A stretch of DNA of 64,000 nucleotides from Agrobacterium sp. AGB01. GTDB taxonomy: Bacteria; Pseudomonadota; Alphaproteobacteria; Rhizobiales; Rhizobiaceae. The stretch lies in NCBI RefSeq assembly GCF_014851585.1, contig NZ_JACVAB010000005.1:1-64000 (forward strand), written 5' to 3'. Under the pieces are notes generated by a model that saw nothing but the letters and a program-made list of their open reading frames with translations, was not told the origin of the DNA and ran no database searches. Every line of letters starts with the position of its first letter. Within the stretch, counting starts at the first letter, position 1. This document shows positions 43,723 to 52,721 of this stretch, piece after piece. A program made the position numbers and the translations under genes.

Positions 43723-44715
43723 TTGGGCTATGTTCGTAATTTTGTGACCGCTCTCGCCACGAGTGCGGCTATGTTCGCTTCGCTGTCGGCTGCTCATGCT
43801 GACGGGACCGTTGTGATCTACTCTGCAGCTCCCCAGCAGATGATGGACGATTTGCTGCCAGCATTTGAGAAGAAGACCGGCACCAAGGTCGAGCTCGTCA
43901 AAGCCGGTTCCGGTGAGTTGATGAACCGCATCAAGGCGGAAAGCGGCAAACCGGCGGCCGATGTCCTGTGGAGTGTTGATGGCACCGTCATCGATTTTTC
44001 CGCCGATCTCTTCCAGCCCTATGAGGCGAAAGAAGCTTCGGCGATTACTCCCTCGCTGGCGCCAAGCAAGAACTGGATCCCTTTCACGGCTGTTGTCACA
44101 GCGTTCATCGTCAATCGTGATGCGCTAAAGGGTGCCCCGGTACCCACGTCTTGGGAAGATCTTGCCAAGCCGGAATATAAGGGACTGATCTCATCGGCTC
44201 GCGCCGACCAGTCCGGTTCGGCATATATTCAGCTATCGACCGTGCTTCAGCTTTTTAAGCCTGAAGAAAAAGGCTGGGAAATTTACAAGGGCATTCTTGC
44301 AAACACCGTCTTCTCAACATCCTCCGGTGCCGTGCCGCGTTTCGTCAATGATGGTGAGCAGGCGATCGGCATTACCCTCGAAGACGCCGCGCTTCGTTAC
44401 AAGCTTGGCAACGCACCGGTCGATATCGTCTATCCGAAGGAAGGCACCGCAATTGCTCCGGACGGTATGGCCATTGTCAACGGGGCGCCGAACGCAGCAA
44501 ACGGCGAGGCCTTCATCGACTTTATCATCTCGAAGGAAGGCCAGGAGGTTGTCGCCAAACATGGTCGTCGGCCGATCCGTGGTGACGTTGCAGCCAATGC
44601 TGCCCTCGTGCCGCTGTCTGAAGTTCCGGATGCAAAATACGACTTTGCATGGGCCGCTGAGAACCGCGAACAGGTCATGAAGACCTGGAACGATGTCATG
44701 CTGGATATCCAGTAA
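43723..44715 (+). CDS. ABC transporter substrate-binding protein, iron/phosphonate/hexose-phosphate type
   Basis: 330 residues from TTG 43723, placed five bases after GGAGG (43713-43717). An ATG at 43645 would add 26 residues that hide the signal peptide (YVRNFVTALATSAAMFASLS, cleaved near AHADG). The mature part, GTVVIYSAAPQQMMDDLLPA, FEKKTGTKVELVKAGSGELM, KPAADVLWSVDG and PEYKGLISSARADQSGSAYI, is the FbpA/AfuA/PhnS group of family-1 binding proteins. AfuA of a related group binds hexose phosphates rather than iron. Location in an amino-sugar island makes a sugar phosphate or amino-sugar ligand plausible. Confidence 0.85.
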   Translation: MGYVRNFVTALATSAAMFASLSAAHADGTVVIYSAAPQQMMDDLLPAFEKKTGTKVELVKAGSGELMNRIKAESGKPAADVLWSVDGTVIDFSADLFQPYEAKEASAITPSLAPSKNWIPFTAVVTAFIVNRDALKGAPVPTSWEDLAKPEYKGLISSARADQSGSAYIQLSTVLQLFKPEEKGWEIYKGILANTVFSTSSGAVPRFVNDGEQAIGITLEDAALRYKLGNAPVDIVYPKEGTAIAPDGMAIVNGAPNAANGEAFIDFIISKEGQEVVAKHGRRPIRGDVAANAALVPLSEVPDAKYDFAWAAENREQVMKTWNDVMLDIQ

Positions 44716-44724
44716 CATGAACGG

Positions 44725-44752
44725 ACGGACATGGCATGTTTGCCGTGTCCGT
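44725..44752 (+). terminator. Stem-loop with T-run after the binding-protein gene
   Basis: ACGGACATGGCA (44725-44736) pairs with TGCCGTGTCCGT (44741-44752), one G-T wobble, loop TGTT, followed by TTCT. A partial Rho-independent terminator that would raise the ratio of binding protein to ATPase and permease. Confidence 0.7.
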
Positions 44753-44828
44753 TTCTCCCATTTGATCCGCCATTCCCATTCGTTCGTCCGCAGGCATCAA
44801 AACTCCTGACGGTCTACGGAGACGCTTT

Positions 44829-45908
44829 ATGTCCGCTGTCGAAATCTCAAACATCCGAAAAAGTTACGGGGCGACCGTCGCTCTTTCGGACATCAATATC
44901 TCCATTCCGTCCGGCTCTTTTTTTACGCTGCTTGGTCCAAGCGGCTGTGGCAAAACCACCCTTCTGCGCACGATCGCCGGTTTTCACCAGCAGGATAGCG
45001 GTAGCATTGCGATTGCCGACCAGAGGATTGAGAACGTGCCCGCGCACAAGCGCAATGTGGGTATGGTTTTTCAAGATTATGCAGTTTTCCCGCATATCAG
45101 CGTTGCAGACAACATCGCCTTCGGTCTGAAGCAGCGTAAGGTTTCGCGCAGTGACATTGAGCGTCGCGTTGCAGATATTCTCGATGTTGTGCAACTGAAG
45201 GCCTACGCCCAGCGTATGCCGCACGAATTGTCCGGTGGCCAGCAACAGCGTGTCGGTCTTGCCCGTGCTCTCGTCATAAATCCGCAGGTTCTGCTGATGG
45301 ACGAGCCACTCTCCAACCTTGATGCCAAGCTGCGTGTCGATCTGCGCCGCGAACTGCGCGCTATTCAGCAGTCAATGAACATCACCACTATCTACGTCAC
45401 GCACGATCAGGAAGAAGCGCTGGCGATGTCAGACTTCGTTTGCGTCATGTATGGCGGCGTGATCCAGCAGGCGGCAGCACCCTGGGAAGTCTACAACAGT
45501 CCGGCCAACCGGTTTGTTGCGTCTTTCGTCGGTGCCAACAATTTTATGGCACTTTCGGTAGAGGGTGCACAGGCTGCCATCGCAGGGACCGCCGTCGTGC
45601 TGCCGCAACTGACAGGGGCGGCAACCGGTAAGCCGCTTGTCGCCGCAGTGCGTCCGGAATTCATCTCGGTCAATGCCGCAGCTGGCGATGATCTCATTCG
45701 TCTGCCTGTAAAAATCCGTCAGGTCAGCTTTACTGGCCGCGAAATGGCCGTCGCCGCCGTGCTTGCCTCCGGCGAGGAAATTGAGGCGATCACCAAGCCG
45801 ACGCCTGATATCATCGCGCTTCATCCCAACGACGATGCCACTTTTGCATTTGCCGCCAGCAGCGTGCAGCTTTTTGAGGACGGCGTGACCGGGGCGAGGG
45901 TGCTTTGA
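44829..45908 (+). CDS. ABC transporter ATPase (PotA/FbpC/PhnT type)
   Basis: 359 residues: Walker A LLGPSGCGKTTLLRTIAGFH, Q-loop VGMVFQDYAVFPHISVADNI, signature HELSGGQQQRVGLARAL, Walker B VLLMDEPLSNLDAKLRVDLR, H-loop YVTHDQEEALAMSD, and a C-terminal TOBE domain (about residues 280-350). This is the carbohydrate/iron/polyamine ATPase class. Its stop overlaps the permease start. Confidence 0.94.
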   Translation: MSAVEISNIRKSYGATVALSDINISIPSGSFFTLLGPSGCGKTTLLRTIAGFHQQDSGSIAIADQRIENVPAHKRNVGMVFQDYAVFPHISVADNIAFGLKQRKVSRSDIERRVADILDVVQLKAYAQRMPHELSGGQQQRVGLARALVINPQVLLMDEPLSNLDAKLRVDLRRELRAIQQSMNITTIYVTHDQEEALAMSDFVCVMYGGVIQQAAAPWEVYNSPANRFVASFVGANNFMALSVEGAQAAIAGTAVVLPQLTGAATGKPLVAAVRPEFISVNAAAGDDLIRLPVKIRQVSFTGREMAVAAVLASGEEIEAITKPTPDIIALHPNDDATFAFAASSVQLFEDGVTGARVL

Positions 45909-47590
45909 TGGCTATGACAACTGCCACATCCGCTCCCTTGAGCCGCTTGAGAATGCCCGGTTTCTGGACGGTGATCACCGCTCTGGCCGTTATCCTCCTC
46001 GCGGTTTTTCTGCTTCTGCCGATTGCCAATGTCCTGGCGATCAGCTTCTTCGATGCGTCAACCGGCGATTTCGGCATTTCCAACTATGTGCAGGTTCTGA
46101 CCCGGCGTTTCTACACGCTGGCTTTGTGGAACACGATCGTGATCGGTCTCATGGGGATGCTCGGTGCCTGCCTGATCGGCATACCGCTCGCGTTTTGCAC
46201 GTCCCGCTACCGCATTCGCGGCCGCGCCGTGATCGCCACTTTCGCGGTTCTGGTACTCTGTGCACCTCCGTTCATCGGCGCCTATGCGTGGATCATGCTG
46301 TTCGGCTCAAACGGTGCAGTTACAAACGCTCTACAGGCTATTGGGATACCGGCACCGACGATCTATGGAATTCCTGGCATCGTTATGGTCTTCAGCCTGA
46401 AATTCTTTCCATACATCTATCTGATGACGGAAAACGCGCTGAACACGATCAACAAGTCCTACGAGGACGCTGCCGAAAATCTTGGCTGTACCGCTTTCCA
46501 GCGCTTTTACAAGGTGACTTTGCCGCTGATATTCCCGGCTGTCAGCACCGGTGCCATCATATGTTTCGTGCTGTCGATCGCCGATTTTGGAACGCCTGCC
46601 ATTCTCGGTCGCGGCGTCCGCACACTGGCAACCATCGCCTATTCGCAATACACATCCGAAATGGGCGGCACGCCAACGATGGCGGTCACGGTTTCGATGT
46701 TGATGATTGCAATTTCGATGATCGCGCTTCTGCTGCAACGCCGTATTCTCTCCAAGCGTCGTTATGCCAGCGCGCTGACCAACCGACCCGTCAAGAAGTC
46801 AATGTCACCGCTGAAATCGTTACTCGTGCACGGCTTCTGCTATCTGGTTGTCTTCATTGCGATGCTGCCGGCATTTACCGTCGTGTACACATCGTTTCTC
46901 GAGACAAGCGGACCCGTCTTTACCGGCAATTTTGGGCTTGGCAGTTATGAGCGTATTCTTCGGGATTCTCCGCAGGCAATTTACAACAGCTTCCTGTTCT
47001 CACTGGCAGCCGTCGCCATGATTGCCGTCGTCTCCGGCCTCTTGTCCTTCATCGTCGTCAGAAAGGACAATGTTGTTTCCGGTTCGCTCGATCTCGTTCT
47101 GATGGTGCCTTACCTGATCCCGGGTGTGGTCATGGCAATCGGTTATGTCGCAACCTTCCGTCATCCACCATTCGATATCACCGGCACTGCCTTGATCATC
47201 ATCCTTCTGGTTTTCATCCGGCGCCTGCCTTACGGCGTGCGTTCGACCACATCGATCCTGCGGCAGATCAAACCATCGATCGAGGAGGCGGCAGTTAACC
47301 TCGGCGCATCACCGGCAAAAACCTTTGCCTCGGTGACCGTGCCACTGATGATGCCAGGCCTGATCATCGGTTCGCTGATGAGCTTCATCACTGCCATCAA
47401 CGAACTGTCGTCGACGCTTATCCTTTATACGTCGCGGACAGTGACCATGCCGGTGCTGATCTACGTGCAGGTGATCGACGGCGAGTTTGGCACGGCAGCC
47501 GCCCTGTCAACCTTGCTGCTGGCCTCGACCGGACTGTGTGTCTTCATCGTTTTCCGTTTCTCGGATCGTAAGGAATCCGCGTTCGTCTGA
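45908..47590 (+). CDS. Fused ABC transporter permease, iron/phosphonate type (FbpB/PhnU-like)
   Basis: 560 residues from ATG 45908 (TGATG overlap), with two permease halves of about six helices each. Two loop motifs are visible: YEDAAENLGCTAFQRFYKVT (about residues 185-205) and IEEAAVNLGASPAKTFASVT (about 460-480). This duplicated design is typical of FbpB/AfuB, where one chain replaces a permease pair. Translation is coupled to the ATPase. The importer is complete: binding protein, ATPase, fused permease. Confidence 0.94.
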   Translation: MAMTTATSAPLSRLRMPGFWTVITALAVILLAVFLLLPIANVLAISFFDASTGDFGISNYVQVLTRRFYTLALWNTIVIGLMGMLGACLIGIPLAFCTSRYRIRGRAVIATFAVLVLCAPPFIGAYAWIMLFGSNGAVTNALQAIGIPAPTIYGIPGIVMVFSLKFFPYIYLMTENALNTINKSYEDAAENLGCTAFQRFYKVTLPLIFPAVSTGAIICFVLSIADFGTPAILGRGVRTLATIAYSQYTSEMGGTPTMAVTVSMLMIAISMIALLLQRRILSKRRYASALTNRPVKKSMSPLKSLLVHGFCYLVVFIAMLPAFTVVYTSFLETSGPVFTGNFGLGSYERILRDSPQAIYNSFLFSLAAVAMIAVVSGLLSFIVVRKDNVVSGSLDLVLMVPYLIPGVVMAIGYVATFRHPPFDITGTALIIILLVFIRRLPYGVRSTTSILRQIKPSIEEAAVNLGASPAKTFASVTVPLMMPGLIIGSLMSFITAINELSSTLILYTSRTVTMPVLIYVQVIDGEFGTAAALSTLLLASTGLCVFIVFRFSDRKESAFV

Positions 47591-47609
47591 TCCCCGGCCT
47601 CGGCCAATC

Positions 47610-47653
47610 GACAGGTGTGACCGGCGCTTCAGGGCGCCGGACGGCCCCCTGTC
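47610..47653 (+). other. Nested stem-loop in the spacer before the PP2C-like gene
   Basis: Inner stem CCGGCGC (47621-47627) with GCGCCGG (47634-47640), loop TTCAGG. Outer stem GACAGG (47610-47615) with CCTGTC (47648-47653). It starts 20 bases after the permease stop and ends 19 before the next ATG. Likely affects mRNA processing or coupling; no T-run. Confidence 0.5.
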
Positions 47654-47672
47654 GCCAACAGGACCTGCATTT

Positions 47673-48638
47673 ATGAATATCGAAGCATTTTCACGATCCA
47701 AATATAAGAACGGCGCCAAGCCGGGTGATGACATCATTCTCATCGAACCGGACACACTTCTGGCGGTTTTCGACGGCGCAACCGATCCGACTGGCGCCTT
47801 TTACAACGGCGAAAGTTCCGGTCGCATTGCAGCCCGAAGCGCCGCACAATGCACGGCGCGCCTTGCCGCTACGGGCACGCTTGTTTCGGCGTCGGGCCGT
47901 GAGATCTTTCAGGCGTTAAGCGACAGCGTCCGCGATGCGGCAATCGAGCGCAACATTGCCCATCCACCATCAACGACGGCGGCAATTGTCGTCAGCGCGG
48001 GCGATCATTTTCGTCTCTTGGCACTCGGTGACACGGGCATTCGCATCAATGGCGAGACCATCTATCAGCATCACAAGCTGATCGATACCGTCAGTACAGC
48101 GGCACGTATTGCCGTGCATGGGATTTTGTCTGATCGGATGGACGACAGCGACGAAGCCGAAATGGCGACGCGCAGGGTCATTTTTGATGGTCTTGATGCA
48201 GCCGTGGCGACGGGTCGTTTGACGGCACTAGAGGCATCAACAGCGATTGCCACCGCCGTTGCTACCGCGAAGACTGCTCTGGAAATCGCCGAAAAGTTTC
48301 TAAAGGGCGGCATCCGCACGCAATTCCATTACGCCAATAGCACGCAACCGCTGGGCTACGCCTCGATCAATGGCAAGGACATCACCATCGATGGTTTGAC
48401 CGATGTCCTTCTATCAAAAAACGACGTGACGAGCATCGAAATTTTCTCGGATGGTTACGTCTCGATCCCGACTGGTGGAATTCACGTCGGCGACTGGGAG
48501 AGGGAATTCGAGCGGGTTGAAGCCGTCGATTTTCACAAGACTGGTGCCTTTCCTGCCGTGAAAGGCTCGACCTCTGTCGAAAGCTGCGATGACAGGACGA
48601 TCCTTTCTGCCACGCTTCCACGATCAGTCGCGATCTGA
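47673..48638 (+). CDS. PP2C-like protein phosphatase
   Basis: 321 residues from ATG 47673 (MNIEAFSRSKYKNGAKPGDD). Metal-site motifs of the PP2C/PPM fold appear in order: LLAVFDGATDPTG (motif with Asp-Gly), STTAAIVV, LLALGDTGIRI (GD), SIEIFSDGYVSI (DG) and ESCDDRTIL (final DD). The family removes phosphate from Ser/Thr or, rarely, small molecules. Length is slightly above a minimal PP2C domain. Its place between a transporter and amino-sugar enzymes is unusual; it may act on the transporter, a regulator, or an imported phospho-sugar. Confidence 0.82.
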   Translation: MNIEAFSRSKYKNGAKPGDDIILIEPDTLLAVFDGATDPTGAFYNGESSGRIAARSAAQCTARLAATGTLVSASGREIFQALSDSVRDAAIERNIAHPPSTTAAIVVSAGDHFRLLALGDTGIRINGETIYQHHKLIDTVSTAARIAVHGILSDRMDDSDEAEMATRRVIFDGLDAAVATGRLTALEASTAIATAVATAKTALEIAEKFLKGGIRTQFHYANSTQPLGYASINGKDITIDGLTDVLLSKNDVTSIEIFSDGYVSIPTGGIHVGDWEREFERVEAVDFHKTGAFPAVKGSTSVESCDDRTILSATLPRSVAI

Positions 48639-48704
48639 ACCCACAACACCGCTGCCGCCGCGCAACCAGGCCGGCTTTGAAACCAAGAAGAACAGGATTT
48701 GATT

Positions 48705-49784
48705 ATGCAGGCCCAGGACAGCCAGACATGGAAAGAAATTTTCGCACAGCCGCGCATCTGGGCCGAATGGGGTCCGATCCTTGCTGGCAAGGCACAGGAA
48801 ATCAGTGCCTGGATCAAGGAAAAACAGATCACCGAGATTGTCTTTGCCGGTGCCGGAACCTCGGCCTTTATCGGTGACGCATTGAGCTTTGCGCAATCTG
48901 ACGGACTTATCATAAAGGCAATCCCGACCACCGATATCGTGGCATGCCCGTTCGAATGCCTTCGCAATGATCCGCATCTTCTCGTCGTGCAGTTCGGCCG
49001 CTCGGGTGACAGCTCCGAGAGCATTGGCACGCTTGATCTGCTCGATATGCAGTTCCCCAAGGTGCAGCGGCTGAACATCACTTGCAACCCGAAGGGTGCT
49101 CTTGCCACGCGTGCGCCTGTGGGAAGTGGAGAGCAAAAGGTGATTGCGCTGCCCGAAGCGACGCATGACAGCGGTTTTGCAATGACGTCCAGTTTCACGA
49201 CCATGCTGTTATCTGCACTGGCCTGCCTCGATACTGGGGCGGATGTTGCTGATAATCTCAACAGGATCGCAGACAAGGCATCCTCGCTACTGCCAGCGCT
49301 GCAGGCTATGACACCGCCGAGGCCCGACCGCGTGGTTTTTCTCGGCTCAGGCTCACTGAAGGGTGTGGCCCGTGAATCTGCGCTCAAAGTTCTGGAACTG
49401 ACGGCCGGCCAGACCATGACCTCGTGGGACAGCACGCTTGGTTTTCGCCATGGTCCAAAGGCGGTCATCACCGGCCGTGATCTTATCGTCGTCATGGTCC
49501 ATCCGGATGCGCATACTGCGCTTTATGATCACGATGTGGCGCGCGAGATCATGGCGCAGTACCCAGAGGCCACGGTGCTGACACTTGGTGGAACGGGTTG
49601 CGATGTGAATCTTCGGACCTTGGGTGACGCCCGTTGGGAGGCACCGCTTTATGTGCTGGCGGCGCAGTTGTGGGCCGTTGCATGGTCAGGCGAACTTGCG
49701 CTTAACATCGACAATCCGTTTGCGGGACAGGGAAATCTCTCTCGAGTGGTCTCCGGCGTAACGCTTTATCCGGTGCGGGCATGA
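48705..49784 (+). CDS. agaS: SIS-domain sugar isomerase/deaminase (AgaS type)
   Basis: 359 residues from ATG 48705. Two SIS domains: first with ITEIVFAGAGTSAFIGDALS and LLVVQFGRSGDSSESIGTL, second with RVVFLGSGSLKGVARESALK, VLELTAGQTMTSWDSTLGFR and HGPKAVITG. The ending NIDNPFAGQGNLSRVVSGVT matches the AgaS signature of galactosamine-6-phosphate deaminase/isomerase rather than GlmS, which would need an N-terminal amidotransferase domain. It would convert galactosamine-6-phosphate to tagatose-6-phosphate and ammonia. Its stop overlaps the ROK kinase start. Confidence 0.8.
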   Translation: MQAQDSQTWKEIFAQPRIWAEWGPILAGKAQEISAWIKEKQITEIVFAGAGTSAFIGDALSFAQSDGLIIKAIPTTDIVACPFECLRNDPHLLVVQFGRSGDSSESIGTLDLLDMQFPKVQRLNITCNPKGALATRAPVGSGEQKVIALPEATHDSGFAMTSSFTTMLLSALACLDTGADVADNLNRIADKASSLLPALQAMTPPRPDRVVFLGSGSLKGVARESALKVLELTAGQTMTSWDSTLGFRHGPKAVITGRDLIVVMVHPDAHTALYDHDVAREIMAQYPEATVLTLGGTGCDVNLRTLGDARWEAPLYVLAAQLWAVAWSGELALNIDNPFAGQGNLSRVVSGVTLYPVRA

Positions 49785-50722
49785 TCTGCGGCGGCATCGA
49801 TATCGGCGGCACCAAGATCGAAGCACGGCTGTTTTCCAACGATCTGGCGACTGTCGAAATGCGACGCATCCCAACGCCGAAGGAACGGCTTGCCGATTTC
49901 ATCGATGCCCTCGCCGAGCAGGTCCGATGGCTCGAGCAGCTTTCGGATGAGGGCCAGGCGTTACCTGTGGGAATGGCCATACCTGGTCTTGTCGATGTGC
50001 ATACGGGCCGTGCTTTCACCTCCAACCTGCCAGCCAGTGGTTACGACATCGCCGCCATACTGGAGGAACGGATTGGTCGCAGGCTGCCATTGATGAACGA
50101 CTGCCAGGCGTTTGCCCTGTCGGAGGCAAATGGTGGAGCCGGTGAAGGGTTCAAGACCGTTGTTGGCCTGATCATGGGTACCGGCGTCGGGGCAGGTCTG
50201 ACGTGTGACGGTCGGTTGACGCCACGTCTGAACGGTTCGGCACTGGAAATTGGCCACATCGGCATTCCGGCCCATATCTCTGTGGCTCACGGTTTGCCGT
50301 TATGGGACTGCGGCTGCGGGAAGCGTGGATGTTTCGAACGCTATGTCTCCGGCACGGGTCTGGCGGCACTTGGCGGGCATAAGTTGGGACGACCGGTGAC
50401 GGCCGAAGAGATCGTTGCCTCTGCGCAAGCCGGGGATAAGCAACAGCAAGAGGTAATGTCCCTATGGGCAGAGATCGCCTCGGAACTGTTGCTGATCATC
50501 CAGCTTACACACGACCCCGACTGTATTGTGCTGGGCGGCGGATTGTCCAGCATTCCGGATGTCGTGTCGCTGCTGGAAAAACCGTTTCAGTCCATAAAGC
50601 TCGGCGAAATGTGCATGCCGGCCATCCGCTCCGCCATCCATGGTGACAGCTCCGGAGCACGTGGTGCCGCCATCATGGCAAGCCGAAACCAATCTAACCC
50701 GTCTGGAGCCCCATTTTCATGA
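49781..50722 (+). CDS. ROK-family amino-sugar kinase
   Basis: 313 residues; ATP phosphate motif GGIDIGGTKIEARLF, the catalytic Asp in LPLMNDCQAFALSEANGGAG, VGLIMGTGVGAGLTCDGRL, and the zinc motif CGCGKRGCFERYVSGTGLAA. The family includes N-acetylglucosamine and N-acetylgalactosamine kinases (NagK, AgaK). With NagA and AgaS-type enzymes it fits phosphorylation of an acetylated amino sugar. If the transporter brings in a phosphorylated sugar, the kinase may act on another branch. Start overlaps the upstream stop (ATGA). Confidence 0.9.
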   Translation: MICGGIDIGGTKIEARLFSNDLATVEMRRIPTPKERLADFIDALAEQVRWLEQLSDEGQALPVGMAIPGLVDVHTGRAFTSNLPASGYDIAAILEERIGRRLPLMNDCQAFALSEANGGAGEGFKTVVGLIMGTGVGAGLTCDGRLTPRLNGSALEIGHIGIPAHISVAHGLPLWDCGCGKRGCFERYVSGTGLAALGGHKLGRPVTAEEIVASAQAGDKQQQEVMSLWAEIASELLLIIQLTHDPDCIVLGGGLSSIPDVVSLLEKPFQSIKLGEMCMPAIRSAIHGDSSGARGAAIMASRNQSNPSGAPFS

Positions 50723-51816
50723 CCCAACTCATCGCCGCCGATTTCATCTGGATGGATGGTGCCATGCAAACCGGGCTTGCGGCTGAATTCGCCAGCGGTG
50801 AGCTGAGAGAACTCCGGCCGCTTGAAAGCGACGAAAACCCGGACATGCGGGTCCATTTCCTTGGCCCGGCATTGACCGATCTGCAGGTGAACGGCAGCGG
50901 CGGAGTGATGTTGAATTCCGATCCTTCGGCACAGTCAATCTCACATATTGTCACGACGCAACGCTCTCTTGGCACCGGCTGGGTAATGCCAACCCTCATC
51001 ACCTGTGAAGCTGAACGTATGCGCGCGGTCGCGACAGCGGCACGGGACGCTTGGGGAACGGCTGGCTTCCTCGGTCTTCATATAGAGGGTCCGCATCTCA
51101 ATGTGTTGCGCAAAGGCACGCACAATCCTGCGTTTATCCGGCCCATGGATGAAACAACACTGGCGATCCTTGAAGAACTGCGTTCAGCTGGCATTCCAGT
51201 GATGCTGACGCTTGCGCCAGAGACCGTCGATTTGGACACGATCCGCCGCATTGCAGATATGGGCGTGATCATCTCCGCAGGCCATTCTGCGGCAACAGCG
51301 GACGAAACCAGAGCCGGACTGGAAGCGGGTGTTACCTGCTTCACCCATCTCTATAACGCAATGCCACCCATGGGCTCGCGCGAGCCTGGCATCCTCGGTG
51401 CGGCGATCAATTCGGATGCCTATGCCGGGATTATTGTCGATGGCCATCATGTCGATTGGTCGATGGTGGCTCTGGCCTGCCGTGCGCGTCCGTCCCCGGG
51501 GCGTATGTTCATGGTCTCCGATGCAATGGCGACGATTGGCGGACCCGATCAATTCGAACTTTATGGCGAGACAATAAGGGTTCGGGATGGGGCACTTATC
51601 AATCAGGCGGGTTCTCTTGCCGGAGCGCATGTCGATCTTGCCACATGCCTTGCGAACGCCGTCCAGCATGTCGGGCTGTCACTGGAAGACGCTTACCAGA
51701 TGGCAGCCATGATCCCACTGGACGTGATGGGTCTCAAGCGAACGGCACTTCGCCAAGGAACCCCCACCAGCGAAATCATAGCGCTCGATGACGCCCTGCG
51801 GCGTGTTGCGATCTGA
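50719..51816 (+). CDS. nagA: N-acetylglucosamine/galactosamine-6-phosphate deacetylase
   Basis: 365 residues, normal NagA length. Motifs: ALTDLQVNGSGGVMLNSDPS, FLGLHIEGPHLNVLRKGTHN (H-x-E-G-P-H), VIISAGHSAATADETRAGLE, CFTHLYNAMPPMGSREPGIL, IIVDGHHVDW and the catalytic Asp in FMVSDAMATIGG. It removes acetate from the 6-phospho-N-acetyl amino sugar. AgaA and NagA differ little, so GlcNAc-6-P or GalNAc-6-P (or both) may be used. It overlaps the kinase gene by four bases. Confidence 0.92.
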   Translation: MTQLIAADFIWMDGAMQTGLAAEFASGELRELRPLESDENPDMRVHFLGPALTDLQVNGSGGVMLNSDPSAQSISHIVTTQRSLGTGWVMPTLITCEAERMRAVATAARDAWGTAGFLGLHIEGPHLNVLRKGTHNPAFIRPMDETTLAILEELRSAGIPVMLTLAPETVDLDTIRRIADMGVIISAGHSAATADETRAGLEAGVTCFTHLYNAMPPMGSREPGILGAAINSDAYAGIIVDGHHVDWSMVALACRARPSPGRMFMVSDAMATIGGPDQFELYGETIRVRDGALINQAGSLAGAHVDLATCLANAVQHVGLSLEDAYQMAAMIPLDVMGLKRTALRQGTPTSEIIALDDALRRVAI

Positions 51817-51870
51817 CACCGCAATGCGGCCATCGGGTAGCAGGATCGGGCCCATTAGAGGATTGGAATA

Positions 51871-52635
51871 ATGAACATTTCATTGCAAAAGACGGCTATC
51901 AGCGATGGTTGCCTGATAACGGTATTTCCGACGGCCAATGATGCTGCCGATGCGGTCGCAGATCACCTCCTCGCAACCGTTAAGCGAAACCCCAAAAGTG
52001 TTCTGGGTCTTGCAACTGGCCAGACGCCCCGCCGGGTCTATAAAAGTCTCATCAATGCGTTTGTTAAGGGCGAGGTGTCGTTTCGTGATGTCGAGACTTT
52101 CAATCTGGACGAATATTGTGGTCTGGCGGCATCCCATCCGGATTCCTTTGCCGCGTTCATGAAGCGCGAACTCTTTGGTCTTGCCGATTTCGATCCTGGC
52201 AAGCTCAACCTCATCGACGGTGCCGCAGACGATCTGGCAGCCGAGGCTGCAAGATATGCGGCCCTGTTGCGCGAAAGCGGTGGCGTCGACATACAGCTTC
52301 TCGGGTTGGGTACGAACGGCCATATCGGTTTCAATGAGCCCGGCTCGGCACCCGACAGTCATGTACGGATCGTCGATCTTTCTGAAGAAACCCTGTCAGC
52401 CAACCAGCCTGGTCTTGTAGAACTGCGCTCCGTACCCTCGCAGGCCATCACCCTGGGGATCGCCGATATACAGAATGCGCGCGAGATCATTATGTTGGCG
52501 ACAGGACCGGCAAAGGCGACCGCAGTTCGCCGCAGTCTGCGGGAACAGCCGTCAACCGATTGCCCGGCCTCATTGCTCAGGTCTCATGGAAACATCCACT
52601 GGTATCTCGACAGCGCTGCTGCCAGCGCACTTTGA
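51871..52635 (+). CDS. nagB: Glucosamine-6-phosphate deaminase
   Basis: 254 residues: VLGLATGQTPRRVYKSLINA, the EYCGLAASHPDSFAAF region with the catalytic Asp-Glu-Tyr, and IQLLGLGTNGHIGFNEPGSA with the His and Asn-Glu-Pro of NagB. It converts glucosamine-6-phosphate to fructose-6-phosphate and ammonia. Having both AgaS-type and NagB-type deaminases in one island suggests both epimers are used. It lies 54 bases after nagA. Confidence 0.93.
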   Translation: MNISLQKTAISDGCLITVFPTANDAADAVADHLLATVKRNPKSVLGLATGQTPRRVYKSLINAFVKGEVSFRDVETFNLDEYCGLAASHPDSFAAFMKRELFGLADFDPGKLNLIDGAADDLAAEAARYAALLRESGGVDIQLLGLGTNGHIGFNEPGSAPDSHVRIVDLSEETLSANQPGLVELRSVPSQAITLGIADIQNAREIIMLATGPAKATAVRRSLREQPSTDCPASLLRSHGNIHWYLDSAAASAL

Positions 52636-52721
52636 TAAAACCAAGACAGTTTTTGACATCGCTGAGAACGGATGCTGCGGTCCGAAACCCTCCAAACGCA
52701 ATGCCGACCGAGGACAACGCC

